A stretch of 64,000 nt of DNA from Mycolicibacterium holsaticum DSM 44478 = JCM 12374 (GTDB lineage Bacteria > Actinomycetota > Actinomycetes > Mycobacteriales > Mycobacteriaceae). The first letter of the stretch is position 1. Each line of letters starts with the position of its first letter. This document shows, piece after piece, positions 39,573-50,604 of this stretch. Made by a program: the position numbers and the translations under genes. Where the stretch lies: contig NZ_CP080998.1 of the NCBI RefSeq assembly GCF_019645835.1, positions 992,001-1,056,000 of the forward strand, in the 5' to 3' direction. Under the pieces are notes generated by a model. It made no database searches and was not told where the DNA came from. It was given only the letters and a program-made list of their open reading frames with translations.

Positions 39573-40193
39573 TTAGAAGATCAGGCCGATGGTCTTGCTG
39601 GTGGCCGCGGCGAACCGGTCCTGTACGTCGGCCCAGTTCACCACGTTCCAGAACGCCTTGACGTAGTCGGCCTTGACGTTTTTGTACTGCAGGTAGTAGG
39701 CGTGCTCCCACATGTCGACCTGCAGCAGCGGAATGATGCCGAGCGGGACGTTGGCCTGCTGGTCGTAGAGCTGGAAGGTGAGCAGTCGCTGGCCGAGCGT
39801 GTCGTAGCCCAGCACCGCCCAGCCCGAGCCCTGCAGTCCGTTGGCGGCCGCGGTGAACTGTGCCTGGAATTTGTCAAAAGACCCGAACTGGTCGTCGATG
39901 GCGGCGGCGAGGTCGCCGGTGGGCTTGTCGCCGCCGTTGGGGGAGAGGTTTTTCCACCAGATGGAATGGTTGACGTGTCCGCCGAGGTGGAAGGCGAGGT
40001 TCTTCTCGTGCAGGAAGATCGCCGAGTGGTCGCCGTTGGCCCGCGCTTCCTCGAGCTTGGCGATGGCGTCGTTGACGCCCTTGACGTACGTGGCGTGGTG
40101 CTTGCCATGGTGGATTTCGTTGATCTGACCGGAGATGTGGGGCTCCAGCGCGCCGTAGTCGTAGTCCAGGTCCGGCAGCGTGTACTCAGCCAT
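39573..40193 (-). CDS. sodA: Superoxide dismutase, manganese type
   Basis: This 206-residue protein is an Mn/Fe superoxide dismutase with metal ligands in [19 protein letters not shown] and the DMWEHAYY motif. At the position of His145 in the iron enzyme of M. tuberculosis it has Gln (LYDQQAN), which fits the manganese enzymes of rapid growers. No signal peptide is present. A possible promoter is TTGGAC (40334-40329) with TATGCT (40309-40304) on the minus strand, 19 bases apart. Confidence 0.95.
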   Translation of the reverse strand: MAEYTLPDLDYDYGALEPHISGQINEIHHGKHHATYVKGVNDAIAKLEEARANGDHSAIFLHEKNLAFHLGGHVNHSIWWKNLSPNGGDKPTGDLAAAIDDQFGSFDKFQAQFTAAANGLQGSGWAVLGYDTLGQRLLTFQLYDQQANVPLGIIPLLQVDMWEHAYYLQYKNVKADYVKAFWNVVNWADVQDRFAAATSKTIGLIF

Positions 40194-40457
40194 GAGCGTC
40201 CTTTCTGATGTTCAGTTGTCGTCTCTGTGCCCGCGGTCGCCGTGATCTCACCGCCGGGGTTGAGTCGGCGCGGATCCGCGGCCGGGGCGTTCGATCCGCT
40301 GGCAGCATATGGCCTGGCCAGCCCATCTGTCCAACTGTTCATATGTTCATGTGTTACGTTGGCGCTTGCGGGCCGGTTGGGTGCGACGTCGATGCAGCAC
40401 ATCGGAACCGACTTGTCATCGAGGCGGTGGGTGGCGCCACGGCCGGCCCGTTCCAAA

Positions 40458-40479
40458 AGTTCCCCAAACAGTTCCCCAA
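40458..40479 (+). repeat. Direct repeat of ten bases
   Basis: AGTTCCCCAA occurs at 40458-40467 and 40470-40479, with a related GTTCCAAA at 40450-40457. The close spacing resembles a tandem regulator-binding site upstream of sodA or of the rightward genes. No regulator is known. Confidence 0.5.
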
Positions 40480-40553
40480 CCGTGACCGAGCAACCCGGCA
40501 ACCCGGCATAAGGGACGTGTCCGACGTAGCTACGAGGGCCTGCTTACAAGTTG

Positions 40554-40592
40554 CTGAGAGCAGCCTGAGGAACCCAAGTTCGCTGCTCAGCG
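40554..40592. other. Hairpin in the intergenic region
   Basis: GCTGAGAGCAGC (40554-40565) can pair with GCTGCTCAGC (40583-40592), leaving a two-base bulge and a 17-base loop. Purpose unknown; no adjacent coding end makes it a clear terminator. Confidence 0.4.
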
Positions 40593-41069
40593 CGGGTATG
40601 AACGCTTTTAATGAGCACCACTAACTATTTGCGAAATTTGCGTTTTCTCGCACTTGTCTTTGTCTCTTTATTTGCCATTCCCGTGCGGTAGTTGAGCGCC
40701 TCCCGGCAAACCACCACGTCGAGCTGGGCGGTGTGACGAATGTCACCGCAGGACGGAAAATTGCCATGGGTAAACGGCCGGGCGGAAGGCCCCGGAACAG
40801 GGGCGCGAGCGGTGCTCTGCATTGTTCGCGCTCTAACCGTGACGCAACCGTTGCCGGATCGGTCTTTTCGGTGGTGCATATGGTGCTCCAGGCACCTTCT
40901 GAACCGTTATTCGATACTCTTTGCCCAGTTCCGTTATAGGATATGAACACCGCAGTATATTGACGGTTTCGTTAGTTTTGGTGGGTTTGCTCACCCGATG
41001 GCCGCCTGGACGGCCGTTCGGGCGGGGAGCGAATCTGGGAAATATGTCCCATTGCTGGGAATCGCCTGT

Positions 41070-41075
41070 TAGATT
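41070..41075 (+). promoter_or_regulatory. -10 box of a likely leaderless transcript
   Basis: TAGATT fits the mycobacterial -10 pattern TAnnnT and ends seven bases before the ATG at 41083, the spacing typical of leaderless mRNAs in mycobacteria. Confidence 0.5.
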
Positions 41076-41082
41076 GACGGCC

Positions 41083-41376
41083 ATGCTCGATCTCACTGGC
41101 CCGAAGCAAACCAGCTCCGCTGCAGCGTGGCCACCAGATCTGCAAACGGTCGACTCCCGTGGCTGGTTTGCGGAGTCGGCGATGCCTTCCGAGGGTGATC
41201 GCGCAAACTGCGGAATAGTTGCCGTCATCAGGGACGCGTGGCGCTCCCGTGGGCGGTGCAGCTGCGGTTGGCAGGGGAGGCAACATTTGTTGTCATCGAT
41301 CGCGGTTTATGATGCGCATCTACATGCGGCCAGCAACCAATGCCGGCCGGCGGTGCCATTAGTCTTCAGGAGTTGA
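41083..41376 (+). CDS. Small CxCGW-motif protein, function unknown
   Basis: A frame of 97 codons begins MLDLTGPKQTSSAAAWPPDL and includes ESAMPSEGDRANCG and GRCSCGWQGR, then YDAHLHAASNQC. The CxC pair with further cysteines could bind a metal. The start is set at ATG 41083 because a -10 box lies seven bases upstream; a longer frame from 40921 has poor composition. Codon use is less GC-biased than in the neighbours. It is 72 bases before the polyketide synthase gene and could be a regulator or be unrelated. I do not recognise the family. Confidence 0.55.
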   Translation: MLDLTGPKQTSSAAAWPPDLQTVDSRGWFAESAMPSEGDRANCGIVAVIRDAWRSRGRCSCGWQGRQHLLSSIAVYDAHLHAASNQCRPAVPLVFRS

Positions 41377-41448
41377 GACAGGGCGCGACTTTCGCCTTAT
41401 TCTGTTCCGGTCGCATTCAGTGCTCACTCCTGAGAGAGGTTTACAGAC

Positions 41449-44400
41449 GTGGGTGAAACGCGCACAATTTCCGTCGCTGTAATCGGAATGTCGTGCCGCC
41501 TTCCGGGGGGGATTGATTCCCCTGAGCAGCTATGGGAAGCGTTGCTGCGTGGCGACGACTTCGTAACTGAGGTACCCGCCGAGCGCTGGGACGCGGAGCA
41601 GTACTACGACCCGGAGCCGGGCGTGCCCGGGCGGTCCGTCTCCAAGTGGGGCGCATTCCTCGATGACGTGGCGGGCTTTGACGCCGACTTCTTCGGGATC
41701 ACTTCCCGTGAGGCCACGGCGATCGATCCACAGCACCGCCTGCTGTTGGAGACCGCGTGGCAGGCCGTGGAGCACTCGGGTATGAACCCGACGACGCTGA
41801 CCGGATCCAAAGCCGGCGTGTTCATGGGCGTGACGCACAACGACTACGCGTACCTGGCCGCCGACACCCAGACCCTCGAGGGCCCGTACGGGTTCACCGG
41901 CACCAGCTTCAGCCTGGCCTCCGGCCGGATCGCCTATGCGCTCGGCGTCCACGGCCCCGCCTACACCATCGACACCGCCTGTTCCTCGGGCTTGAGCGCG
42001 ATTCACATGGCCTGCCGCAGCCTGCAGGACGGTGAAAGCGATCTCGCGCTGGCCGGCGGGGTGTCGGTGCTGCTCGAACCCCGCAAGGCCGCGGGAGGTT
42101 CGGCGGCGGGCATGTTGTCACCGACCGGCCACTGCCGGGCGTTCGATGAAGCCGCCGACGGCTTCGTCTCCGCCGAGGGCTGCGTCGTCCTGATGCTCAA
42201 ACGCCTCGACGACGCGCTTGAGGCAGGCGACCGGGTGATGGCGGTCATCCGCGGCACCGCGGTCAACCAGGACGGCCGCACGGTCAATATCGCCACGCCG
42301 TCCTCGGAGGCGCAGTCCGCGGTCTACCGGGCTGCGTTGGCGGCCGCCGGCGTGGAGGCGGGCACCGTCGGCATGGTGGAGGCGCACGGCACCGGAACCC
42401 CGGTCGGCGATCCCCTCGAGTACGCGAGCGTGGCCGCGGTGTACGGCGCCGATGGGCCGTGCGCGCTGGCGTCCGTGAAGACGAACTTCGGCCATACCCA
42501 GTCGGCGGCCGGTGCGCTGGGGGTGATGAAGGCGGTTTTGGCCGTGCAGCACGGCATCATCCCGCAGAACCTGCACTTCAACCGTCTGCCCGACGAGTTG
42601 ACCCACATCGAGACACATCTGTTCGTCCCTCAGTCCACGACGGCGTTTCCCACCAGCGGCCAGCAGCCGCGCCGGGCCGCGGTGTCCGCGTACGGGTTGT
42701 CGGGGACGAACGCGCACGCCATCGTCGAGCAGGCTCCGGAGCCGGTGGCACCGCCGAAGCCCGACGTCACGACCGGACCGCTGCTGTTCCCGTTGTCATC
42801 GACGTCGGCCGAACAACTGCGGCGTACCTCGGGGAATCTGGCCGACTGGCTGGCCAAGAGCGGAGACGGCAACGGACGCGGACCGGCAGTCGACCTGTTC
42901 GACCTGGGTTACACGCTCTCGCGGCGGCGCGGTCACCGCTCGGTGCGGACCTCGGTGCTCGCCGGTGGTCGCGAAGAGCTGATCGCCGCGCTGCGTGAGG
43001 TGGCCGACGGGGAGAGCCCCTACGAGGCCGCTGTCGGCCAGGACGACCGCGGGCCGGTGTGGGTGTTCTCCGGGCAGGGCTCGCAGTGGGCAGCGATGGG
43101 TGCTGAGCTGCTGGCGCGCGAGCCGGTGTTCGCCTCGACGGTCGCCGAGCTGGAGGAATTGATCCGGCAGGAGTCGAACTTCTCTGTCACGCAGGCGATG
43201 TCGGCGCCGGAGACGATCACCGGGATCAATCGGGTGCAGCCGACCGTGTTCGCGGTGCAGGTGGCGTTGGCCGCCACGATGAAGTCGTACGGGGTCACGC
43301 CCGGTGCGGTCATCGGACACTCCATGGGTGAGGTGGCGGCCGCGGTGGTCGCGGGTGCGCTGACGCTCGAGGACGGCGTGAAGGTCATCTGTCGGCGCTC
43401 GACGCTGATGTCGCGCATCGCCGGTTCGGGTGCGATGGCATCGGTGGAATTGCCTGCTTCCCAAGTTCTTTCGGAACTCGCCGCACGCGGCATCACCGAT
43501 GTGTCACTTGCGGTGGTCGCCTCACCGCAGTCGACCGTGATCGGTGGCGCCACACAGTCGGTCCGTGACCTGGTGGCCGGCTGGGAGCAGCGCGATGTGA
43601 TGGCGCGCGAGGTCGCCGTGGACGTCGCGTCTCATTCACCGCAGGTCGATCCCATCCTCGACGAGCTCGAAGAGGTGCTGGCCGACCTCAACCCGATGCA
43701 ACCCGAGATCCCGTACTACTCCGCGACGTTGTACGACCCGCGCGACGAGCCGGAGTGGGACGCCTACTACTGGGTGGACAACCTGCGGCACACCGTGCGG
43801 TTCGCCGCGGCGGTGCAGGCGGCGCTCGAGGACGGGTTCCGGGTCTTCGGGGAACTGTCCCCGCATCCGCTGCTGACCCACGCGGTCGACCAAACCGCCC
43901 GCGGCCTCGACATTCCGCTGACCGTGTTGGCGGCCATGCGGCGCGACCAGCAGCTGCCCCACGGGCTGCGACAACTGGTCGCAGACGTCCACAATGCCGG
44001 CGCGGCAGTCGATTTCTCCGTGCTCTACCCGATCGGACGGCTGGTCGACGCGCCGCTGCCCACCTGGACGCACGAGTCGTTGCTGCTCGACCGGGACGGG
44101 CAGGACGCGACCGCGCGCGGGGGATGCACGGTTTCGGTGCACCCGCTGCTGGGTTCGCACGTCGTACTGCCCGAGGAGCCCGAGCGGCACGTGTGGCAAG
44201 GCGAGGTCGGCACGGACGCCCAGGAGTGGCTCGCCGACCACCAGGTCCACGAGGTGGCGGTGCTACCGGGTGCCGCGTACTGCGAAATGGCGCTTGCCGC
44301 GGCGCGCACCGTGCTCGGTGACACCGCAGAGGTGCGGGACATCGCCTTCGAGCAGATGCTGATGCTCGATGAGACGACGCCGATTTCGGCCTCGGCGTCG

Positions 44401-47400
44401 GCGCTGGCGCCGGGGATCCTCGATTTCGCGGTGGAGACCTACGAAGCCGGCGAACGTACGCGGCGCGCGCACGCGGTGCTGCACGCCGAGGTGACGGCCG
44501 GTGAACCCGCCGCCCATGACATCGACACGCTGCTGACCGCTCACGCCGACGGAGTTGACGGTGCGGACCTGCGAACCGCCTTCGGTGCATTGGGGATTTC
44601 CCACGGACCGGCCTTCGCGGGGCTGGCGACGGCCTACACCGCCGACGTGCCTGCGCAGACGGTGCTGGCGGTCGTCGCGCTGCCCGGCCCGCTGCGGGCA
44701 AACCAGGGCGCCTACGGGGTGCATCCGGCACTGCTGGACGCCTGCTTCCAGTCGGTCGTCGCGCATCCGGTCGCCCAGAACGCGGCCACCGGCGGCATGC
44801 TGCTGCCGTTGGGTGTGCGCCGGCTGCGGGCCAACGGCTCGGCGCGAAACGCCCACTACTGCTACAGCCGGATCGTCAAGGCGGACGCCGACGGCATCGA
44901 GGCGGACCTCGACATTCTCGACGAGCGCGGCGCAATTCTGGTGAGCCTGGAAGGTTTACGGCTCGGCACGGGTGCTTCGCAGAAGGCTCAGGCCGACCGG
45001 GTGCTCAACCAGCGGCTGCTGACCATCGAATGGCACCAGCGCGACTTGCCCGAGGCCAACCCCGTGGACGCGGGGTCCTGGCTGCTGATCGACACCAGCA
45101 CCAACGGAGACATCCTCGCCGCCGCGCTCGGTGATGCCTTGAAGACCGCAGGCGCAGAGTGCACGACGATGACGTGGCCATCGGACGGTGAGCATCAGAC
45201 CAACCGTGAGCTGCTGATGTCCTACGTCGGTGAGCAGGCGCTGTCCGGCGTGGTGGTCGTGCCGGACCTCGCCGAGGGCGACGGTGACGCCCATGCGACG
45301 GTGCGAGGCGGCGAGCATGTCCGTCACCTGGTGCGGATGATCCGGGAGCTGCCCGAAGCCCCGGGTGAGCCCCCGCGGCTCTTCGTCGTGACCCGCAACA
45401 CGCAATCGGTTGTCGGGCAGGATGTTCCGAATCTGGAACATGCCGGTCTGCGCGGCTTCGTCCGCGCGATCGGGATGGAACATCCGCGGCTGCGCGCCAG
45501 CCAGATCGACGTCGACGAGGCAACCGGCGTCGAGCAGTTGGCCCGTCAGCTGCTCAGCGGTTCGGACGAGGACGAGACCGCCTGGCGCGACGGCCGTTGG
45601 TACACCGCGCGGTTGAGTCCGGCTCCGCTGCACGCCGACGAACGACACACCGCGACGGCATCCAACGAACGCGACGGGATGCGGCTGCAGGTCCGCACCC
45701 CAGGCGATCTGGAGTCGCTGGAAATGGTTTCGGTCGAGCGGGTGGCACCGGGTCCCGGCCAGATCGAGGTCGCGGTGAGCTCGTCCAGCATCAACTTCGT
45801 CGACGTGCTCGTCGCCTTCGGGCGGTGCCCGAGCTTCGACGGGCGGCTGCCGGAACTGGGTTCGGAGTTCGGCGGCGTCGTCACCGCGGTCGGTCCCGGC
45901 GTCACGACCCACCGGGTGGGCGACCGCGTCGGCGGCGTGTCCGCCAACGGCTGCTGGGGCAACTATGTCATCTGCGAGGCCAACCTCGCGACGACGTTGC
46001 CTGCCGGGCTGGAAGAGCATCAGGCCGCCGCGGTCGGCCTCGCGTACGGCACCGTGTGGCTCGGCCTGCAGGAGCTGGCCAGGATCTCCTCGACGGACAA
46101 GGTGCTGATCCATTCGGCCACCGGCGGCGTCGGTCAGGCCGCGATCGCGGTGGCGCGCGCGGCCGGTGCGGAGATCTACGCCACCGCAGGCAGTGAGGCG
46201 CGCCGACAGCTGTTGCGGGACTGGGGCATCGAGCATGTCTACGACTCGCGCAGCACCGAGTTCGCCGACCAGATCCGGCGCGACACCGACGGTTACGGCG
46301 TGGACATCGTGCTGAACTCGGTGACCGGTGCCGCCCAGCGCGCCGGGTTGGAGCTGCTGGCCTTCGGCGGCCGGTTCCTCGAGATCGGCAAGCGCGACAT
46401 CTACGGTGACACCCGGGTGGGTCTGTTCCCGTTCCGCCGCAACCTGTCGTTCTATGCGATCGACCTGGCGCTGATGACGATCACCCATCCCGACAAGGTG
46501 CGTGGCCTGTTGGAAAAGGTGTACCAACTGACCGCCGACGGCTCGCTGCCGCTGCCGGACATCACGCGCTACCCACTCGCCGACGCGGCCAGCGCGATCC
46601 GCAAGATCGGCGGCGCCCAGCACACCGGGAAGTTGGTGCTCGACGTCGCGCAGAGCGGCAGCACCGAGGTGATGGTGCCGCCAGAACAGGCACCGACATT
46701 CCGCTCCGACGGCGCATACATCGTCACCGGTGGTCTTGGCGGTCTGGGCCTCTTCCTCGCCGAGAAGATGGCGGAGAAGGGTTGCGGGCGCGTCGTTCTC
46801 ACCTCGCGTAGCCAGCCAAGCGTCAAGGCGCAGGAGATCGTCGAACTCATCCGGTCCACGGGTGCCGACATCGTCGTCGAGTGCGGCGACATCTCCGCGC
46901 CGGGCACGGCCGAACGGCTGGTGGCCGCGGCGACCGCGACCGGGTTACCGCTTCGCGGGGTGCTGCACGCAGCCGCCGTGGTCGAGGACGCCACCTTGCC
47001 GAACATCACCGACGAACTCGTCGAACGGGACTGGGCACCAAAGGTGTACGGCGCCTGGCATTTGCACCGCGCGACGGAGGGGCAGCCGCTGGACTGGTTC
47101 TGTGCGTTCTCGTCTGCCGCTGCGCTGGTCGGTTCGCCGGGCCAGGGTGCCTACGCGGCCGCCAACAGCTGGCTGGACGCGTTCACGCGTTGGCGCCGGG
47201 CACAAGGCCTTCCGGCCAACGCCATCGCGTGGGGCGCGTGGGGTGAGATCGGTCGCGGCACGGCGCTTGCCGAAAACGATGCGGCGATCCTTCCCGACGA
47301 GGGTGCTTACGCGTTCGAGTCGCTGCTGGCATACGACCGCGTGTACACCGGTTACGCCCCGATTCTCGGGACGCCCTGGTTGACCGCGTTCGCGCAGCGC

Positions 47401-47739
47401 AGCCCGTTCGCTTCGGCGTTCAAGTCGGCAAGCCAAAGTTCCACCGAGGGGAGGAAACTTCGGGCGGAGCTGGCCGCGTTGCCGCGCGATGAGTGGCCAA
47501 CGCACCTGCGGCGGCTCATCTCCGAGCAGGTCGGCCTGATCCTGCGGCGCGCGATCGATCCTGACCGCCCGCTGTCCGAATACGGGCTCGACTCGCTGGG
47601 CAACCTCGAACTGCGCACCAGGATCGAGGCTGAAACGGGAATTCGCATTACCGCAATGGGGGTCAATACTGTTCGCGCATTGGCCGACAGCCTCTGCGAG
47701 ACGCTCGCGGCGGACGACACGGTCGCGGCGTCCTCATGA
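41449..47739 (+). CDS. MAS/Pks5-type reducing polyketide synthase
   Basis: This 2096-residue type I synthase has the order KS-AT-DH-ER-KR-ACP. The KS has Cys178 in DTACSSG, His313 in EAHGTG and His349 in KTNFGH. The AT has Ser625 in GHSMGE and later VDVASHS, as in methylmalonyl-using mycobacterial synthases. DH has His931, ER the GGVGQAA loop near 1560, KR the TGGLGGLG loop near 1760, ACP Ser2049 in LDSLG. Length and layout match Mas, Pks2 and Pks5, which work iteratively to make methyl-branched fatty acids for surface lipids. Start GTG 41449 follows GAGAGAGG. A possible promoter is TTGAGA/TATTCT before it. No FadD loading enzyme is in the window. Confidence 0.93.
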   Translation: MGETRTISVAVIGMSCRLPGGIDSPEQLWEALLRGDDFVTEVPAERWDAEQYYDPEPGVPGRSVSKWGAFLDDVAGFDADFFGITSREATAIDPQHRLLLETAWQAVEHSGMNPTTLTGSKAGVFMGVTHNDYAYLAADTQTLEGPYGFTGTSFSLASGRIAYALGVHGPAYTIDTACSSGLSAIHMACRSLQDGESDLALAGGVSVLLEPRKAAGGSAAGMLSPTGHCRAFDEAADGFVSAEGCVVLMLKRLDDALEAGDRVMAVIRGTAVNQDGRTVNIATPSSEAQSAVYRAALAAAGVEAGTVGMVEAHGTGTPVGDPLEYASVAAVYGADGPCALASVKTNFGHTQSAAGALGVMKAVLAVQHGIIPQNLHFNRLPDELTHIETHLFVPQSTTAFPTSGQQPRRAAVSAYGLSGTNAHAIVEQAPEPVAPPKPDVTTGPLLFPLSSTSAEQLRRTSGNLADWLAKSGDGNGRGPAVDLFDLGYTLSRRRGHRSVRTSVLAGGREELIAALREVADGESPYEAAVGQDDRGPVWVFSGQGSQWAAMGAELLAREPVFASTVAELEELIRQESNFSVTQAMSAPETITGINRVQPTVFAVQVALAATMKSYGVTPGAVIGHSMGEVAAAVVAGALTLEDGVKVICRRSTLMSRIAGSGAMASVELPASQVLSELAARGITDVSLAVVASPQSTVIGGATQSVRDLVAGWEQRDVMAREVAVDVASHSPQVDPILDELEEVLADLNPMQPEIPYYSATLYDPRDEPEWDAYYWVDNLRHTVRFAAAVQAALEDGFRVFGELSPHPLLTHAVDQTARGLDIPLTVLAAMRRDQQLPHGLRQLVADVHNAGAAVDFSVLYPIGRLVDAPLPTWTHESLLLDRDGQDATARGGCTVSVHPLLGSHVVLPEEPERHVWQGEVGTDAQEWLADHQVHEVAVLPGAAYCEMALAAARTVLGDTAEVRDIAFEQMLMLDETTPISASASALAPGILDFAVETYEAGERTRRAHAVLHAEVTAGEPAAHDIDTLLTAHADGVDGADLRTAFGALGISHGPAFAGLATAYTADVPAQTVLAVVALPGPLRANQGAYGVHPALLDACFQSVVAHPVAQNAATGGMLLPLGVRRLRANGSARNAHYCYSRIVKADADGIEADLDILDERGAILVSLEGLRLGTGASQKAQADRVLNQRLLTIEWHQRDLPEANPVDAGSWLLIDTSTNGDILAAALGDALKTAGAECTTMTWPSDGEHQTNRELLMSYVGEQALSGVVVVPDLAEGDGDAHATVRGGEHVRHLVRMIRELPEAPGEPPRLFVVTRNTQSVVGQDVPNLEHAGLRGFVRAIGMEHPRLRASQIDVDEATGVEQLARQLLSGSDEDETAWRDGRWYTARLSPAPLHADERHTATASNERDGMRLQVRTPGDLESLEMVSVERVAPGPGQIEVAVSSSSINFVDVLVAFGRCPSFDGRLPELGSEFGGVVTAVGPGVTTHRVGDRVGGVSANGCWGNYVICEANLATTLPAGLEEHQAAAVGLAYGTVWLGLQELARISSTDKVLIHSATGGVGQAAIAVARAAGAEIYATAGSEARRQLLRDWGIEHVYDSRSTEFADQIRRDTDGYGVDIVLNSVTGAAQRAGLELLAFGGRFLEIGKRDIYGDTRVGLFPFRRNLSFYAIDLALMTITHPDKVRGLLEKVYQLTADGSLPLPDITRYPLADAASAIRKIGGAQHTGKLVLDVAQSGSTEVMVPPEQAPTFRSDGAYIVTGGLGGLGLFLAEKMAEKGCGRVVLTSRSQPSVKAQEIVELIRSTGADIVVECGDISAPGTAERLVAAATATGLPLRGVLHAAAVVEDATLPNITDELVERDWAPKVYGAWHLHRATEGQPLDWFCAFSSAAALVGSPGQGAYAAANSWLDAFTRWRRAQGLPANAIAWGAWGEIGRGTALAENDAAILPDEGAYAFESLLAYDRVYTGYAPILGTPWLTAFAQRSPFASAFKSASQSSTEGRKLRAELAALPRDEWPTHLRRLISEQVGLILRRAIDPDRPLSEYGLDSLGNLELRTRIEAETGIRITAMGVNTVRALADSLCETLAADDTVAASS

Positions 47740-47766
47740 CGACGGCACCGAAGTAGGAGGCGAGGA

Positions 47767-49212
47767 ATGTTCGCGCTAGAAGCAATCCACGAGTGGGTGG
47801 ACGCTCCGGGCCAACTCATCACCTGGGATCCCTCACCGGCGACCCTTGCCAAGGTCGGCGATGCACCGATCGCCGAGGTGCCCGCCAGTTATCAGCAGGC
47901 CCAACATCTTCGGAACTACCGCGAGCATGCGTCCCGCGGTAACGAGATGGCCCGCCTGACCATTCCGGCCTGGAACATCGCCGGCCGCTGTGATGTGCGG
48001 GCGATGACGCACGTGCTCAACGCCTACCTTCGGCGCCACGACACGTACCGCAGCTGGTTTCAGTTCACCGAGGACGACCGCATCGTGCGGCGCACGCTGC
48101 GCAACCCCAAGGACATCAAGTTCGTCGCCTCCGAGCGCGGCGAGAAGTCGTCGGCCGAGTGGCGTGAGCATATTCTCGCCACACCGTCTCCGCTGAACTG
48201 GGATTGCTTCCGTTTCGGCGTCATTCAGCGTGCCGACCACTTCACGTTCTGGATGAGCGTGGACCATCTGCACGTCGACGCGATGTTCATGGGGTTGGCG
48301 TTCGTCGAGATCCACATGATGTACGCCGCGCTGGTCGGCGGCGGCGCGCCCATTCCGCTGCCGGAAGCGGGCAGCTACGAGGACTACTGCGTGCGCCAGC
48401 GTGAGTTCACGTCCGCGCTGACGCTGGACTCGCCGCAGGTGAACGAATGGATCAAGTTCGCCAGGGGCAACGACGGCACCCTGCCGCGGTTCCCACTTCC
48501 GCTCGGCGATCCGGCGGTGCCGTGCGAGGGCGACCTGCTCACCGTGTCGCTGATGGACGAAAACCAGTCGGACCGCTTCGAATCGGCGTGCATCAAGGCC
48601 GGCGCGCGATTCATCGGCGGCGTGTTCGCCGCGACCGCGATGGCCGAGCACCAACTCACCGGTACCGACACCTACTACGTCATCACGCCCACCAGCACGC
48701 GAACCACGCAGGCCGAGGTGATGACGACGGGCTGGTTCACCGGCACGGTTCCCATCACGGTGCCCGTCAGCCCGACGTCGTTCGCCGAAACCGCGAGGGC
48801 CGCACAGGCTTCTTTCGACTCCGGCCAGGCTCTGGCGCATGTTCCGTTCGACCGGGTGTTGGAACTGGCGGCCGCCGAACGTGGCTTGACGCAGCCGAAG
48901 CCGGGCGTGCCGATGATCTCCTACCTCGACGCCACCATCGCGCCGCTGTCACCTGCGGTGGTCGCCGAGTGGAATGGGTTGAACGGCAAGATCTACAGCG
49001 AACTCGGGGCGGCCCACCAGGTCGGCATGTGGATCAACCGGTTCGGCAACGGCACGTCGGTGACACTGGCGTTCCCGAACAATCCGATCGCGCGTGAGTC
49101 GGTCACCCGCTACGTCGAGGCGATGAAGGCGGTGTTCCTGCGGGTCGCCGACGGCCGCGGCGAGTTGATGGCGACGCCAGAACTCGTAGGCGTCATCCAG
49201 AAGTCGTCCTGA
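47767..49212 (+). CDS. PapA-type polyketide-associated acyltransferase
   Basis: This 481-residue protein is a PapA acyltransferase of the condensation-domain fold. The catalytic motif is H167-LHV-D171-A (HxxxD with Ala where many have Gly). The N-terminus (FALEAIHEWVDAPGQLITW) and NIAGRCDVRAMTHVLNAYLRRH resemble PapA1-PapA4, which move polyketide acyl chains from the synthase to trehalose or another sugar. ATG 47767 follows AGGAGGCGAGGA, 27 bases after the synthase stop. It is probably the first acylation step of the glycolipid made here. Confidence 0.9.
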   Translation: MFALEAIHEWVDAPGQLITWDPSPATLAKVGDAPIAEVPASYQQAQHLRNYREHASRGNEMARLTIPAWNIAGRCDVRAMTHVLNAYLRRHDTYRSWFQFTEDDRIVRRTLRNPKDIKFVASERGEKSSAEWREHILATPSPLNWDCFRFGVIQRADHFTFWMSVDHLHVDAMFMGLAFVEIHMMYAALVGGGAPIPLPEAGSYEDYCVRQREFTSALTLDSPQVNEWIKFARGNDGTLPRFPLPLGDPAVPCEGDLLTVSLMDENQSDRFESACIKAGARFIGGVFAATAMAEHQLTGTDTYYVITPTSTRTTQAEVMTTGWFTGTVPITVPVSPTSFAETARAAQASFDSGQALAHVPFDRVLELAAAERGLTQPKPGVPMISYLDATIAPLSPAVVAEWNGLNGKIYSELGAAHQVGMWINRFGNGTSVTLAFPNNPIARESVTRYVEAMKAVFLRVADGRGELMATPELVGVIQKSS

Positions 49213-49235
49213 ATCGCGGTCAAGCGGGCGGCTCG

Positions 49236-50594
49236 ATGACTGTGGCGGCACAAGCGCGGCTGGACAACCGGCTCTCCTTCACCGACCAGCTGTTGTTCCT
49301 CGGCCAGCGGGCCACCGGCCAGGAACTCGTCATGCAGTGTGTGTGGGTGTATGAACACCCCGTCGACCTGGACGGAATACGACGGCTGCACGAGAACGTC
49401 GGTTACGGCTTGTACGGTCGGTTGATCGAACGCTCGCCGCTGCCGTTCGGCAGGCACCGGTGGGTTTCTGCGCCGGGGGCGAAATCGAGCCTCGATATCG
49501 TCGAAACCCCGGTCCCTCGAGAGGAACTCAGCGACTGGATCGACGAACGCGCGCAGTTGCCGATCGACCCGGAAACCGGACCCAGCTGGCATCTCGGCGT
49601 GCTGCCGATGACCGACGGGTCGACCGCGGTCTCCATGGTGGGCTCGCACTGCTTGGCCGACGGCTTCGGCGGGTTACTGACGATCGTCGATGGCATCATC
49701 GGCAACCGTCGCGACCTCGGTTACCCGCCGCCGCGGTCGCGCCCGACGCTGCAGGCCGCGACCGCCGACCTGAAGGAGACGGTGCGTGGACTTCCCGAGG
49801 TGGCGCGCACGCTGGTGAGGGTGGGTAAGCAGGCGGTGCGTCGGCGCCACGAGATCAAGAGGTCGACCGGACCGCGAGCCGCGGTCACAGCAGAGAACAT
49901 GACGGAAAACGTTGTGGTGCCTGCGATCACCATCTACATCGACGTCGACGACTGGGATGTCCGGGCGAACGCTCTCAACGGAACGAGCCACTCGCTGGTC
50001 GCTGCATTCGCCGCCAAGTTGGCCGAACGCCTCGAGCGTCATCGCCCCGACGGCGGTGTCACCCTTCATATTCCGATCAGTGACCGGGTTGCCGACGATA
50101 CGCGGGCGAATGCCGCATCGATCGCCACCGTCGTCATCGATCCCACCTCGGTGACCACGGATCTCTCCGCGGCCCGCCGCGAGATCAAACGTGCGCTGAC
50201 GACCATGCGCGAGGAGCCAGACGAGAACCTGGAACTTTTACCGCTGACCCCGTTTATCCCCAAGCGCGCGGTCAAGCGCGGTTCAGATGTGGTGTTCAAC
50301 TTCGCGGATATGCCCGTATCCTGTTCCATCCTCGGCGATATCGACTCGATCGTTGCCCGGGCCGACGGAACCGAATCCGAGTACGTCATGCTCCGTGGGG
50401 TAGACCGGCAGGTGTCGCGCGGGTATCTCGAGCACCGCGGCGGGATGCTGACCGTGCTGGCCGGGCGAATCTGTGGCAAGGTGTCGATCACCGTCGTCGC
50501 GTACCAGTCCGGTGAAGAGAACTCCAAGCCGCGCCTGCGTGAGCTGGCCGCCAAGGTGCTGGCCGAGTTCGAGCTCACCGGTGTGATCGACTAG
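49236..50594 (+). CDS. HxxxDG acyltransferase, paralogue 1
   Basis: This 452-residue protein is a condensation-fold (WS/DGAT-like) acyltransferase. The motif is H138-CLA-D142-G in VGSHCLADGFGG. It contains [11 protein letters not shown] and FTDQLLFLG, which recur in the next gene and in the one at 53001, so the three are paralogues. Such genes are found in glycolipid loci, including the lipooligosaccharide type, and probably add further acyl groups to the sugar. It lies 23 bases after papA. Confidence 0.85.
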   Translation: MTVAAQARLDNRLSFTDQLLFLGQRATGQELVMQCVWVYEHPVDLDGIRRLHENVGYGLYGRLIERSPLPFGRHRWVSAPGAKSSLDIVETPVPREELSDWIDERAQLPIDPETGPSWHLGVLPMTDGSTAVSMVGSHCLADGFGGLLTIVDGIIGNRRDLGYPPPRSRPTLQAATADLKETVRGLPEVARTLVRVGKQAVRRRHEIKRSTGPRAAVTAENMTENVVVPAITIYIDVDDWDVRANALNGTSHSLVAAFAAKLAERLERHRPDGGVTLHIPISDRVADDTRANAASIATVVIDPTSVTTDLSAARREIKRALTTMREEPDENLELLPLTPFIPKRAVKRGSDVVFNFADMPVSCSILGDIDSIVARADGTESEYVMLRGVDRQVSRGYLEHRGGMLTVLAGRICGKVSITVVAYQSGEENSKPRLRELAAKVLAEFELTGVID

Positions 50595-50604
50595 CAGGAA
50601 GGAC

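Larger units (their letters stand above)
40194..41082. other. Large intergenic region with repeats
   Basis: Nearly 0.9 kb without a convincing gene. It has lower GC than its surroundings in parts (about 40605-40690 and 40890-40990). Visible structures are the direct repeat TGTTCAT at 40336 and 40344, a 10-base repeat AGTTCCCCAA at 40458 and 40470, a hairpin at 40554-40592 and a GTAGCTAC palindrome near 40528. It holds the promoters of sodA (leftward) and of the following small gene. Confidence 0.6.

Noticed and set aside
40921..41082. Upstream extension of the small CxCGW gene
   Set aside because: The extra N-terminus has poor composition and spans AT-rich promoter-like sequence; the ATG at 41083 has a well-placed -10 box.
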